Shown here: positions 37,317 through 46,101 of the stretch, one piece after another
Numbering within the stretch: the first letter of the stretch is position 1
Layout: every line of letters begins with the position of its first letter
DNA from: an uncultured Lachnospiraceae bacterium
GTDB taxonomy: Bacteria; Bacillota; Clostridia; Lachnospirales; Lachnospiraceae
DNA length: 64,000 nt
Direction of reading: 5' to 3'
Assembly: GCA_949472775.1 (NCBI GenBank)
Contig: CASWVG010000001.1
Location: 62,001 to 126,000 of the forward strand
The notes under the pieces: generated by a model
Database searches by the model: none
What the model was told of the DNA's origin: nothing
The model's input: only the letters and a program-made list of their open reading frames with translations
Translations under genes and position numbers: made by a program

Positions 37317-39098
37317 TTATTCGAGAGCCGTCTCGGTAATCTTTCCGTCTTCTACCTTATAAATAACGTCGCATTTGGCGATGGTGTTCAGGCGGTGGGC
37401 GATAATCACCATCGTCTTTTTGCCGTGGAAACTGTTGACCGCCTCCATGACCGCCGACTCCGTATCCCCGTCCAGCGCGGAGGTCGCCTCATCGAAGACG
37501 AGAATCTCCGGATTGTGGTAGAGTGCTCTGGCAATTCCCAGGCGCTGCCTCTGTCCGCCGGAAATTCTGACACCCCTGTCACCTATCGTCGTCTCCAGAC
37601 CGTCCGGCAGCTCCTCCACAAAACTCTTGAGCTGCGCTTCCTCCAGCACCTCCCATATCCGCTTATCGTCGATCTGATCCGCGTCTATGCCGAAAGCGAT
37701 ATTGTCCCGGATGGACTCGTCGATCAGATAGATGGACTGCGGAATATAGCCGATCTTAGAAAGCCAGGAAGGATAGTTCTCAAAAATATCCCTGCCGTCA
37801 CAGGTGATCGTTCCCCCCTGCACATGCAAAAGTCCGAGCAGAATATCCACGATAGTCGATTTACCCGCTCCCGACGGTCCCATAATGCCCACCGACTGCC
37901 CTTTTCTGACTTCCATGTGGGCGTCCGTGAAGATAGGCTTGTCCGTATTCGGATAAGTAAAGCTGATGTGATCGAGCACGATCTTATCCTTCAGCGCAAG
38001 TTCCGGCAGCTCCTCCTTTGCTTCTCCCGTAAGCCCCGTCACACTGCCGTTCACGTCCTGCTTCATACTGTCCGTCAGATTCTCGTAGAGATAATCCAGA
38101 CAGGGCTGCGCGTAGGCAATCTCCGACAGATAAGTGTTGATCCGGTTCGTCGCCGGCATCACACGAACCGCCGCCGCGGCAAACGCCATGAGCTGGGGCA
38201 TCAGCACGGTGATATCACCGTCCCGCAGAATAAAGACAAGGATAAACGACAGCATTGCCGCGATAAAGACGGACTCAATCAGAAGCCTTGGCGTATTGTT
38301 CATCACCGCGTAATTTCTCGCCACATTGGCGCCGATCGCACCGCTCTCATAATAATTGCGCACAAAAAACTCTTCCCTGTGCAACACTTTTACGTCCTTT
38401 AAACCGTAGATGGACTGGATTCTCCACTTCGCAATCCGCGACTGAATAGACTGGTTCTTCCGCCCGATGGCATTCAGCCGGGGCTTTAATACCCTGGTGA
38501 TCATCAGCGTCATACCAAGGAAAAGCACGCCACAGCCAATGGAGATCAGCGGACTCATCCACATCAGCACGATACAGATCGACACCGCCACCACGATCTC
38601 CGTGGTCATCTGGATCAACACCAGTATCAACTGGAACGCGTTGGGAATGTCGCTGTCCGTCAGCCGGAATACCGTGGGAATGTCCGCACCCAGATAGTCC
38701 TCGTACGGGCGATTTAAAAACTCCCGCATCACCCGGCTTATCATCCGGTTACGGTTCCTCGTCACAAACGTGTTCTGCACGTAAGTCAGAAACAGAAGAT
38801 ACACATTCTTAAAGATAAAGATGGCGATCAACGCCCCGAGCAGACAGACAATCAGTGTCCTCGAGGAATCAATCCCGAGAAAGGCAACCAGCTCTCCCAC
38901 CAGCTCGTTCTCCATAATCTTGTCCGGCGCCATCACCGCCTCCGCCACGGGAAGCATCATGGAAACGCCAAGCGTCTCCAGAATACCGCCGATCAGGATA
39001 AGAAAAGCAAGTCCGCTAAGTTGCCAGAACTGTTTTCGGTCAAAAAGATATGCGATTTTTTGCAGCAGGCCTACCTGCTCCTGATTCTGTTTCTTCAT
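37317..39098 (-). CDS. PglK-like ABC transporter, fused permease and ATPase (lipid-linked oligosaccharide flippase)
   Basis: A 593-residue half-transporter with six N-terminal helices and an ATPase domain: Walker A GPSGAGKST (about residue 400), Q-loop IGYIPQSIYL, signature ISGGQRQRLGIARAL, Walker B EILVFDEATSAL, and H-loop VIIAHRLNTI. It is clearly related to the exporter at 7925-9706 and has the same length, but the sequences differ throughout, so this is an old paralogue and not a recent copy. It lies among fucosyltransferase-type genes and probably flips their lipid-linked product. Confidence 0.92.
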   Translation of the reverse strand: MKKQNQEQVGLLQKIAYLFDRKQFWQLSGLAFLILIGGILETLGVSMMLPVAEAVMAPDKIMENELVGELVAFLGIDSSRTLIVCLLGALIAIFIFKNVYLLFLTYVQNTFVTRNRNRMISRVMREFLNRPYEDYLGADIPTVFRLTDSDIPNAFQLILVLIQMTTEIVVAVSICIVLMWMSPLISIGCGVLFLGMTLMITRVLKPRLNAIGRKNQSIQSRIAKWRIQSIYGLKDVKVLHREEFFVRNYYESGAIGANVARNYAVMNNTPRLLIESVFIAAMLSFILVFILRDGDITVLMPQLMAFAAAAVRVMPATNRINTYLSEIAYAQPCLDYLYENLTDSMKQDVNGSVTGLTGEAKEELPELALKDKIVLDHISFTYPNTDKPIFTDAHMEVRKGQSVGIMGPSGAGKSTIVDILLGLLHVQGGTITCDGRDIFENYPSWLSKIGYIPQSIYLIDESIRDNIAFGIDADQIDDKRIWEVLEEAQLKSFVEELPDGLETTIGDRGVRISGGQRQRLGIARALYHNPEILVFDEATSALDGDTESAVMEAVNSFHGKKTMVIIAHRLNTIAKCDVIYKVEDGKITETALE

Positions 39099-39159
39099 AT
39101 TATATATAGTTTCCTCTCAAATGCTGTAGCAGATTGCGCCAAAGCTATCGTTATGGTTC

Positions 39160-40116
39160 TTACGACAGCACAATTTTGCGCATGTCCGCCCGGTAAAAGT
39201 CGCTATCGTCCGTCCCGTTCAGCCAGCGCTGCGGCGCGAGAATCGTTTTTTCCTGATTCTTATTCAGATAGGACGCCCACCAGCTAAAACTGCTGTTGGC
39301 GAGAATATGATGTTTGCAGCAGCTCATGAGAACAAATTCCGTATAGTCGTTATCGCCAGACCCCGGCAGGTCGATCCACGTCATATCCGAAAGTATACCG
39401 TCCGCAAATACCGCCGTTCCTTTACTCCCATTCTCCGAAAACTGCCGCGCTGCCCATTCTCTGTCGTTGGTAAAAAGGAAGAACCGGCATCCTGGAAATT
39501 TCTCCCTCATCTGACGGATTCCTTCTATATAATAGGCGTCCGTACAGATACCGCCGAAAAGCACCTGGTTCTCGGGCGTCAGATAATCTCCCCTGCGGAC
39601 ATGCAGGCTTATAGAACATGTGTTATTTATTTCATCCAGATAGTCCTGCGCCGTTTTGCGCTTCCCGCTCACCGCGCCGGTTCCCCAACAGCCCGACCGC
39701 CTCAGATATGCCGTCAGCTTGTCCGTATCGTAAGCCTCCTGGACCTCCTTCTCCACCTGTCGAAAATATTTTTCCGTCTGCCAGTAGCCCTCCAGATAAA
39801 TATCATCCCAGGTCAGCACCTCCGGCATAAAAAGTTTTCCTTCCTCAAAGTAGGCCTTTTTATGTCTGCCCAAAAGCTTGCGCCGCACCTTATGCCATAA
39901 CATGGGCGAGGAATCCAGCATCCGCCGAAGCTCCTCCTCCGAGGGCCGCTCATAGGCAATCCCAAAGGGTGAAAGCGCAGGCGTTCTCTGCCCGTCTTCC
40001 ACAAACCCCGCCACGTCGTCGATTTTCACTTCTCTGCCCAGACTTTTCAGTTGCACATACAGAGCGTACTGGAACATCTGATTTCCCAGACCGCCCGCCA
40101 GCTGTATAATTACCAA
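39160..40116 (-). CDS. GT11 alpha-1,2-fucosyltransferase
   Basis: A 318-residue enzyme with IIQLAGGLGNQMFQYALYVQLKSLG at the N-terminus, SLHVRRGDYLTPE (HxRRGDY donor motif) near residue 171, FFLFTNDREWAARQF and CCKHHILANSSFSWWASYLN. Activity as a GDP-fucose-dependent alpha-1,2-fucosyltransferase is well supported by the family. The start is a TTG at 40116, which begins the protein exactly at the first beta strand and has AGGA 7 nt upstream; no ATG is available nearby. It is followed by the ABC exporter gene. Confidence 0.92.
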   Translation of the reverse strand: MVIIQLAGGLGNQMFQYALYVQLKSLGREVKIDDVAGFVEDGQRTPALSPFGIAYERPSEEELRRMLDSSPMLWHKVRRKLLGRHKKAYFEEGKLFMPEVLTWDDIYLEGYWQTEKYFRQVEKEVQEAYDTDKLTAYLRRSGCWGTGAVSGKRKTAQDYLDEINNTCSISLHVRRGDYLTPENQVLFGGICTDAYYIEGIRQMREKFPGCRFFLFTNDREWAARQFSENGSKGTAVFADGILSDMTWIDLPGSGDNDYTEFVLMSCCKHHILANSSFSWWASYLNKNQEKTILAPQRWLNGTDDSDFYRADMRKIVLS

Positions 40117-40175
40117 ATCTTAATCCTGTCCTTTTCCAATCGTATGTTATTATATTTTCAAAAATCCACAGCCAG

Positions 40176-41261
40176 TCAATGCCCTTTCAGCCGTCTGATC
40201 ATTCGCTTGATCCTGACCTTTGCCGGAATCACTATCTGCTCCTCCCAGCGCACTTTTCTGACATACGCCGCGGGTGACCGATAGAAAAGCCGCAGTTTTT
40301 TCCCATCCCGCGGATCCGCCACAGGCGTCCGGAACGCCTGCAGCGCCCGTTCCCTGTCCTTAGCCAGAATCTCTTCGATCCGCAGCAGATAGGTTGCTCC
40401 GTCCCCGGTTTTCTCCAGATCCGCATAAAACAGCAGCAGTCTCTTGTAGAAAAAATAATCGTGGGTCAGCGCCAGATCTTCCCTGCCAAGCTCCTGCAGA
40501 AACTTTGTCTTCTCATAATACGCCGGAATCTGATCCGTAAACGTGCGCGGATTGATCCTCCGGTTCATGATGCTGCCCTCTCTGTCTATTATATAGTTAT
40601 ACATTGCCGTGTCAAGGTAAATACAGCGATTCGCCCGGGCGAGCGCCGCTGTTGCAAACATGATATCCTCGTACCACTGTCCCGCCGGAAACGTCACATT
40701 CTTAAGAATCTCCCGTCGGTAAAGCTTGTTCCACGCCGCGTTCTGAATCTCGCATTCCTTCCGTTCTTCCACGTAACACGCCAATGCCTCCTGCCCCTCA
40801 AAAAGCACCGCCCTGTCCACCGACTCATCCAGCGTGTGCGTGCAGGAAACCTGACGGTAACGGCAGATCGCGATATCAGCCCTCTGGTCCAGAAGGGCGC
40901 TCAGAAGCTTTTCATACATGTCTGCGTCGATCCAGTCGTCCCCGTCCACATAGCCGATATATCTGCCCTTCGCCTCCGCGGTTCCCACGTTTCGCGCCTG
41001 GGCCGGTCCTTCGTTTTCCTTATGGATTACCCGCACACGCGCATCACGCTCCGCCAGGTCATCACAGATTCTCCCCGTGGTGTCCGTGGAACCGTCATCC
41101 ACCACGATAATCTCCAGATTCTCATAGGTCTGACTGCAGACCGAACGGACCCCTCTCTCAATATAAGCTTCTATATTGTAGGCGGTAACGATCACGGAAA
41201 TCAGTTCCGTCTGCTCTTCCTTATGCAATGCTGGTGGTCGGTACCGCTCAAAAATCTTCAT
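40176..41261 (-). CDS. GT2 family glycosyltransferase
   Basis: A 361-residue GT-A enzyme: ELISVIVTAYNIEAYIERGVRSV, VDDGSTDTTGRICDDL, HKENEGPAQARNVGTAEAKGRYIGYVDGDDWI with the donor-binding DGDD, and a C-terminal helical region. This is the EpsH/EpsJ-like subtype common in capsule loci. GGGGGAG precedes the ATG by 5 nt. Upstream is the 244-bp AT-rich gap that separates it from the asparagine-synthase-type gene and holds one Spo0A-box-like site; it may therefore start its own transcription unit. Confidence 0.9.
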   Translation of the reverse strand: MKIFERYRPPALHKEEQTELISVIVTAYNIEAYIERGVRSVCSQTYENLEIIVVDDGSTDTTGRICDDLAERDARVRVIHKENEGPAQARNVGTAEAKGRYIGYVDGDDWIDADMYEKLLSALLDQRADIAICRYRQVSCTHTLDESVDRAVLFEGQEALACYVEERKECEIQNAAWNKLYRREILKNVTFPAGQWYEDIMFATAALARANRCIYLDTAMYNYIIDREGSIMNRRINPRTFTDQIPAYYEKTKFLQELGREDLALTHDYFFYKRLLLFYADLEKTGDGATYLLRIEEILAKDRERALQAFRTPVADPRDGKKLRLFYRSPAAYVRKVRWEEQIVIPAKVRIKRMIRRLKGH

Positions 41262-41436
41262 TTCCGCTCCCCCTCTCTCCCTGACCGTACCCGGTCTTTG
41301 TCTGTCCCTTCCCGTCGCTTTTGTTTACGTGTTTGCAATTCTCAGACCGTATCAATATCTTGTGCTATTCTATATTACACTCGATTTCTTTCGCTATGAT
41401 CTGTAATAAATAACACTGGTCAACTGTTATGAAATA

Positions 41437-41447
41437 TTTCGTCAAAA
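41437..41447 (-). promoter_or_regulatory. Spo0A-box-like site
   Basis: The 11-mer TTTTGACGAAA on the minus strand contains TGACGAA, matching the Spo0A-box consensus TGNCGAA. It lies about 180 bp upstream of the GT2 start at 41261. The same 11-mer occurs twice in the gap before the GT4 gene at 45887. The rest of the 41262-41505 gap is AT-rich; no convincing -35/-10 pair was found in it. Confidence 0.35.
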
Positions 41448-41505
41448 AGTCGTGTTTGACCCATAACATCCGTTTGTCAGTCGTTATATGCCGCAATAAA
41501 TTAAA

Positions 41506-43458
41506 TCATAATTTTATATTTGAATGTTTCCACCACTCCTGGAACATCAGAATGTACCAAATCTGCGGCTTCCAGGCATTTTTCATTATATAATCATCCC
41601 ATAATTTTTTTACACTTTTCGCCTCAAACAGTCCCTGCTCCTCCAAAAAAGATGGCGAGAGAAGACTCTCTGCCCACTCCCGCAGCTCCTTCTCCTTCAG
41701 CCAGCGATGAAGTGGAATGGAGAACCCTTTTTTGGGCCGCTCCATCAATTCGCGGGGCACATAACGGTAAAGAATGTCCCTCAGAATCTTTTTGCTGACC
41801 CCTCCGCCCTGCCGGAATGACAGGGGAAGCGTCCACGCAAATTCAACCACATCCTTATCCAGCATCGGCACACGTGTCTCCAGTGACACCGCCATCGCCG
41901 TCCTGTCCACTTTATTTAAAATATCGTCCGGATGATACATCAACAGATCCATCAGCATCAGATTGTGCTGTCCGTCTTCCAGAAGTCCTACAGGATAAGT
42001 GTCCATCCACGTTTCTCCCGCTCTGCGGGCCTGTATGGCATCCCAGGCGCCAAAGCCGGGCGCGTTTCCCGTCACCCCGCGTCTGACCAGATTAAGCCCC
42101 TCGCCGATCTCAGAACGCAGATACATATCCTCTATCGACTTTGCTCCCAGAAGTCTGCCCCTGGTCGCCAGCGAAGCTTTCCCCTGCGCGGCAAGCCCAA
42201 GCATGGCGCTTGCGGGCATACGGAGAAATCCCGGTATTTTCCTCACCTTATTCCAGATACGGTCAATAGAATAATAGGTGTTATATCCGCAGAACAGCTC
42301 ATCCCCGCCGTCGCCGCTTAAGGATACCGTCACATGCTCCCTCGTGATCCGGCTTACGAGATAAGTGGGAATCTGGGAGGAATCCGCAAACGGTTCCCCG
42401 AACATCCCGGCGAGCTTCGGTATCACGCTCTTCGCATCCTCCTCCGTAATATAGACCTCCGTATGTTCCGTCCCCAGGCAGGCGGCAATCTCTTTCGCCA
42501 CCGGCGCCTCGTTGTACTGCTCCTCCCACATGCCAACGGTGAACGTCCTGACCTTCTGTGCGCTCTGTGCCTGCATCAGCGCTACCACCGTGCTGCTGTC
42601 GATTCCGGCAGACAGAAAAGCACCCACAGGCACATCCGCCACCATCTGTCCCGCGATGGATTCCCGCAGAAGACGCTCCAGCTCCCCTGCCGCTTCCGCC
42701 TCACTTCCCCGAAAGAGATTTTGCTGTCCAATAACAGCCGTTTCGGTCATTGACCAGTAGCTCTCGACCTCCGGTTTGTTATATGGTGATTTAATCTTTA
42801 ATATTTTCCCCGGTTCCAGCTTCCAGATCCCGCGGTACACAGTATATGGGGCCGGAATATAACCATAACGCATGTAATCGCCCATAATATCTACGTTGAC
42901 CGAATTGGTAAATCCATCCAGCGAGGCGATGGAACCGAGGTCTGAGGCGAAAACAAAGCTGCCATCATTTTCCCTCTTATTTATATCATCTTTTAATATC
43001 CCATAAAATAACGGCTTTTCTCCAATTCTGTCCCGCGCGAGAAATAACGCATGTTCTTGCCTGTCGAACAACGCAATCGCAAACATTCCCTTAGCCATTT
43101 TCAGTGTGTCTGGCAAACCGTACGCAGCAATCGACTCCAGAAGCGTCTCCGTGTCGGAAGTCCCCCGGAAGGCAGGCAGCCGTCCCTCCGCCAGCAGTTT
43201 TCTCCGGATGGCAGTGTGATTATATATCTCCCCGTTATAGGCAATCACATATCTGCCGTCGCGGGATACCATCGGCTGCGCACCCGCGGGCGACAGATCC
43301 ACGATCGAAAGACGCCTGTGCCCAAGAACCACCCTCTGATCATCCGAAGCCCACACCCCCGAGGCATCCGGCCCCCGATGGTACATCCGATCGCACATCC
43401 GCCCGATGTTCTTCTTCCAGTCCCCCCTGAAATTACAAAAACCCGCGATTCCACACAT
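41506..43458 (-). CDS. Asparagine synthase (glutamine-hydrolysing) family amidotransferase
   Basis: A 650-residue AsnB-type protein. The N-terminal glutaminase domain begins MCGIAGFCNF with catalytic Cys2 and continues YHRGPDASG and VIAYNGEIYN. The synthetase domain has VGAFLSAGIDSSTVVALM as the pyrophosphate loop, with SAG in place of the usual SGG, then VSLSGDGGDELFCGYNTY. In polysaccharide loci such enzymes often amidate uronic acids of the repeat unit instead of making asparagine; that role is inferred from context. A second AsnB-type gene is at 46102-48009. Confidence 0.92.
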   Translation of the reverse strand: MCGIAGFCNFRGDWKKNIGRMCDRMYHRGPDASGVWASDDQRVVLGHRRLSIVDLSPAGAQPMVSRDGRYVIAYNGEIYNHTAIRRKLLAEGRLPAFRGTSDTETLLESIAAYGLPDTLKMAKGMFAIALFDRQEHALFLARDRIGEKPLFYGILKDDINKRENDGSFVFASDLGSIASLDGFTNSVNVDIMGDYMRYGYIPAPYTVYRGIWKLEPGKILKIKSPYNKPEVESYWSMTETAVIGQQNLFRGSEAEAAGELERLLRESIAGQMVADVPVGAFLSAGIDSSTVVALMQAQSAQKVRTFTVGMWEEQYNEAPVAKEIAACLGTEHTEVYITEEDAKSVIPKLAGMFGEPFADSSQIPTYLVSRITREHVTVSLSGDGGDELFCGYNTYYSIDRIWNKVRKIPGFLRMPASAMLGLAAQGKASLATRGRLLGAKSIEDMYLRSEIGEGLNLVRRGVTGNAPGFGAWDAIQARRAGETWMDTYPVGLLEDGQHNLMLMDLLMYHPDDILNKVDRTAMAVSLETRVPMLDKDVVEFAWTLPLSFRQGGGVSKKILRDILYRYVPRELMERPKKGFSIPLHRWLKEKELREWAESLLSPSFLEEQGLFEAKSVKKLWDDYIMKNAWKPQIWYILMFQEWWKHSNIKL

Positions 43459-43545
43459 GTGTTATTTTCCCTTCCTCAGATATCTCTCTATTCTTATATA
43501 GAAAAAAGCATCTCCATATATTTATCCCGACAGATTATCCGGACT

Positions 43546-44706
43546 CTACTCCTCTTCCACAATCTCCGCGTAATCCTCGTTCGCAATACGCTCTCTGATG
43601 GTTCTGACAGCCTCATCCTGCCTTGTTTTCCACAGCTCATAAGATTTATCCCATGAATCATAAGAAGCGTCTCCACGGCGGTCCGGGAGCGCGTAGCGGG
43701 CCAGCAGATACTCTTTCAGAAACGCCGTACACTTCTCCGCGCCAACCGCATTGGTGTGGCTGCCGTAATCTGCGAAATCTTCCTCAAAAACAATGCCGAT
43801 CTCATCATAATAATCGTTCATATTCAAAAATCCATAGCCACTCTCCTCCACGATTGCCGCCATATAGTTAAACATCTGCTGTTCCTCCAGAGATTCCCCG
43901 TAGGGAGAAACAATAAACAGCGCCTCCTGCCCGTTTTCCTTTAACCAGGCAAGCAGATCCCGCAGATACGTCTCCTGCTCCTCCGGGATCGCCAGAACGC
44001 CTTCTGCGCCGCCGCAGGCAGGCTGTGGCTGCGGTCCGACCTCATCCCGGAAGGTATATCCCTTTAACGGATGGCTGTGGCGATAGAACATATTAGCCCA
44101 CTCGGAGGGAAGCACCAGCATTTTCCAGTTCGTGTGATACTTCATAATGTCAATGTAGTAGCTAAGCCGCCCCTCCCCGTCATTTTCCGGCACCAGCCCC
44201 TGTATTGTTCTGATCCGCTGGCGGGAATACTTCAGATTGTCTGTCACACCGCGGGTATACGCCATATTTTCCATCAGCCCCGCCTCTTCCATTGTGAACA
44301 TGCGCATCTCAAAAATATAGAGCGCGGGCGACTGGCTTTTCTCTGCCTCCTCCGCCAGATACCGCATGGCGGCAGGACGCTGCACATTGGTCGAGAGCGG
44401 ATACATCGCAATCCCCGCCTCCCCCCACAGCTTAGGCGCGGCATAATAGGGAAATACCGGGCTGGAACCGATCATCACAACATCCAGCGAATCTTTCTTT
44501 TCCGCGTAAAAGCCTGCAAAACGATCCTTCACATCGCCGTTGGTCCTCACCATATAGGACACTGGCAGAAGAATGAAAAAAAACAACAGCACAAAAACAG
44601 CCGCCTGCAGCGCTTCACGCCGCTTTTCGCCGGGTTCCTTTTTTCCAGGCGTTTCCTGCACCGAATGCCGGGATATCACTTCTTCCGTCTGTCTAACCTT
44701 ATCCAC
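43546..44706 (-). CDS. Membrane-anchored SGNH-like hydrolase/acyltransferase
   Basis: A 386-residue protein with one N-terminal membrane helix (about residues 35-52) and an extracytoplasmic domain. DVVMIGSSPVFPYYAAPKLW resembles the serine block of SGNH proteins such as DltD and AlgJ/AlgX, and FADYGSHTNAVGAEK near residue 315 provides an aspartate and histidine in the expected C-terminal block. It probably transfers or removes an acyl group on the exported glycan. The start is a GTG with AAGGAG 7 nt upstream. Distant in sequence from the SGNH protein at 55081-56157. Confidence 0.75.
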   Translation of the reverse strand: MDKVRQTEEVISRHSVQETPGKKEPGEKRREALQAAVFVLLFFFILLPVSYMVRTNGDVKDRFAGFYAEKKDSLDVVMIGSSPVFPYYAAPKLWGEAGIAMYPLSTNVQRPAAMRYLAEEAEKSQSPALYIFEMRMFTMEEAGLMENMAYTRGVTDNLKYSRQRIRTIQGLVPENDGEGRLSYYIDIMKYHTNWKMLVLPSEWANMFYRHSHPLKGYTFRDEVGPQPQPACGGAEGVLAIPEEQETYLRDLLAWLKENGQEALFIVSPYGESLEEQQMFNYMAAIVEESGYGFLNMNDYYDEIGIVFEEDFADYGSHTNAVGAEKCTAFLKEYLLARYALPDRRGDASYDSWDKSYELWKTRQDEAVRTIRERIANEDYAEIVEEE

Positions 44707-44777
44707 AAAAGCTCTCCTTATATATCATATGTTATTTAATTGTCGCCGCAGAAATACAGGCTATTTGCGCACGTCAG

Positions 44778-45887
44778 CTACTTATCCATAACTTTCTCAA
44801 AGTAGTCCTTCCACAGGGTATTTACACGCTCCGGCGCAAGTCTTTCCTGAATCTTCGCCGCCTCCCGGCCAAGCCTGTCCGCATAATCCGCATCCCCCAG
44901 AAGCCTGTCCATCGCACGCGTAAGCGCCGTCTGATCCCCCGCGGGAATCACCAGGCCGTTCACCTCATCCGTCATCAGTTCTTCCGTCCCGCCGCTTGGC
45001 ACATCCGTGGCAATCACGGGCAGTCCCAGCGCCAGCGCCTCAATAAGGGCATTGGAAACGCCCTCAGAATAGGAAGTGAGCAGGAACAGGGACGCCCGCC
45101 AGATCCGCGCTGCCACATCCTGCACCACACCGGGCAAAAAAACCCGCTCCGCCACGCCCAGGTTTGCCACCGTTTCTTCTATATGAGGGCGCAGCTCCCC
45201 GTCCCCGTAAATCTCAAGTGTGTATTCCGGATATTTGTCTTTCAGAGCCGCGAATGCGCGAAGCTGCATCTCCTGGTTCTTGTTGGCGTCCATGCGCCCC
45301 ACAGACACGATTCTTTTCTCCCGCACACCCTCGTACCTCGGTCTGATAAAGACAGGATTCAGAGAGTTTGGCAGAATCACAGCCTTCTCCCCCACCTTCC
45401 TGCAAAAGAAACTCCGGGAACGCTCCGTCTGCAAGATAATCCCCGCCGCGCGGGAAAAAAGAAAATCCGCCAGCAGGCGCATCACCCTGGTAGGATACTC
45501 TTCCTTTGCCTCGCCCACCACCGAGACAACCGCTTTCGTTTTTGTCCCCATGGTGGTGACAACCGCCATAAAATTATTTTTTCCGATACAGGACAGCACG
45601 AGATCCGGTTTCTGTTCTTTCCATATCACATGTAATTTATTTAGCCTTCTGAGGAAATTGACGATCCTGCCTGCAGTCACTTTTTCTTCCCCGATATCCG
45701 AAAGGATTCTATCAATCCCGTCCGGCAGATCATACTCGTCCTCTCTCTGATATTGTGTCACCATCACGACACGATATCCCTCCTCCCGGAAGTACTCAGC
45801 CAGATTTACAAACACACGTTCTGCCCCTCCCTTGCTGAGGGAGCCGATATAGAAAGCTATTTTTTTTTGTTCTTTTTTTTCAATCAT
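44778..45887 (-). CDS. GT4 family glycosyltransferase
   Basis: A 369-residue GT-B enzyme with IAFYIGSLSKGGAERVFVNLAEYF at the N-terminus, RIVSVGRMDANKNQEMQLRAFAAL, and the catalytic LTSYSEGVSNALIEALALGLPVIATD. This is the subtype seen in N-acetylgalactosaminyl- and galactosyltransferases such as PglA and PglJ, so HexNAc transfer is possible. It lies downstream of an AT-rich 214-bp gap holding two Spo0A-box-like 11-mers, which suggests its own regulation. The ribosome site is weak (AAGGA at 14 nt). Confidence 0.9.
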   Translation of the reverse strand: MIEKKEQKKIAFYIGSLSKGGAERVFVNLAEYFREEGYRVVMVTQYQREDEYDLPDGIDRILSDIGEEKVTAGRIVNFLRRLNKLHVIWKEQKPDLVLSCIGKNNFMAVVTTMGTKTKAVVSVVGEAKEEYPTRVMRLLADFLFSRAAGIILQTERSRSFFCRKVGEKAVILPNSLNPVFIRPRYEGVREKRIVSVGRMDANKNQEMQLRAFAALKDKYPEYTLEIYGDGELRPHIEETVANLGVAERVFLPGVVQDVAARIWRASLFLLTSYSEGVSNALIEALALGLPVIATDVPSGGTEELMTDEVNGLVIPAGDQTALTRAMDRLLGDADYADRLGREAAKIQERLAPERVNTLWKDYFEKVMDK

Positions 45888-45951
45888 GGTCTTGCATAAA
45901 TTCCTTCATTTTTCGACTAAAAACACCTGTTTTCAAATGATTTTCCTGCAT

Positions 45952-45962
45952 TTTCGTCAAAA
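45952..45962 (-). promoter_or_regulatory. Spo0A-box-like site
   Basis: Second copy of the minus-strand 11-mer TTTTGACGAAA (core TGACGAA, consensus TGNCGAA), about 65 bp upstream of the GT4 start at 45887. A six-of-seven match, AGTCGAA, follows at 45912-45918. The gap 45888-46101 is very AT-rich and otherwise holds no gene. Confidence 0.35.
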
Positions 45963-46058
45963 TCCGGCAGAAATCTCATTCTTAATTAAATTTTCATTTA
46001 TTTTCGTTCCTTTGAATGTGTTGACAATTTCGCTTATTTTCTGATAACTTTTTTCTGA

Positions 46059-46069
46059 TTTCGTCAAAA
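46059..46069 (-). promoter_or_regulatory. Spo0A-box-like site
   Basis: Third copy of the minus-strand 11-mer TTTTGACGAAA, 107 bp from the copy at 45952-45962 and about 170 bp upstream of the GT4 gene. All three copies have the same orientation relative to the downstream gene. Confidence 0.35.
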
Positions 46070-46101
46070 TAATATCTGTAATATTTTCATTTTATAAGAT
46101 T

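Noticed and set aside
41395-41423. TTGACC followed by ATCATA at 17 nt as a promoter before the GT2 at 41261
   Set aside because: The -10 element is a poor match; not reported as a promoter.
45887-45903. Five-codon reading frame (ATG to TGA) overlapping the GT4 start, as a leader peptide
   Set aside because: Too short and without conservation data; probably chance.
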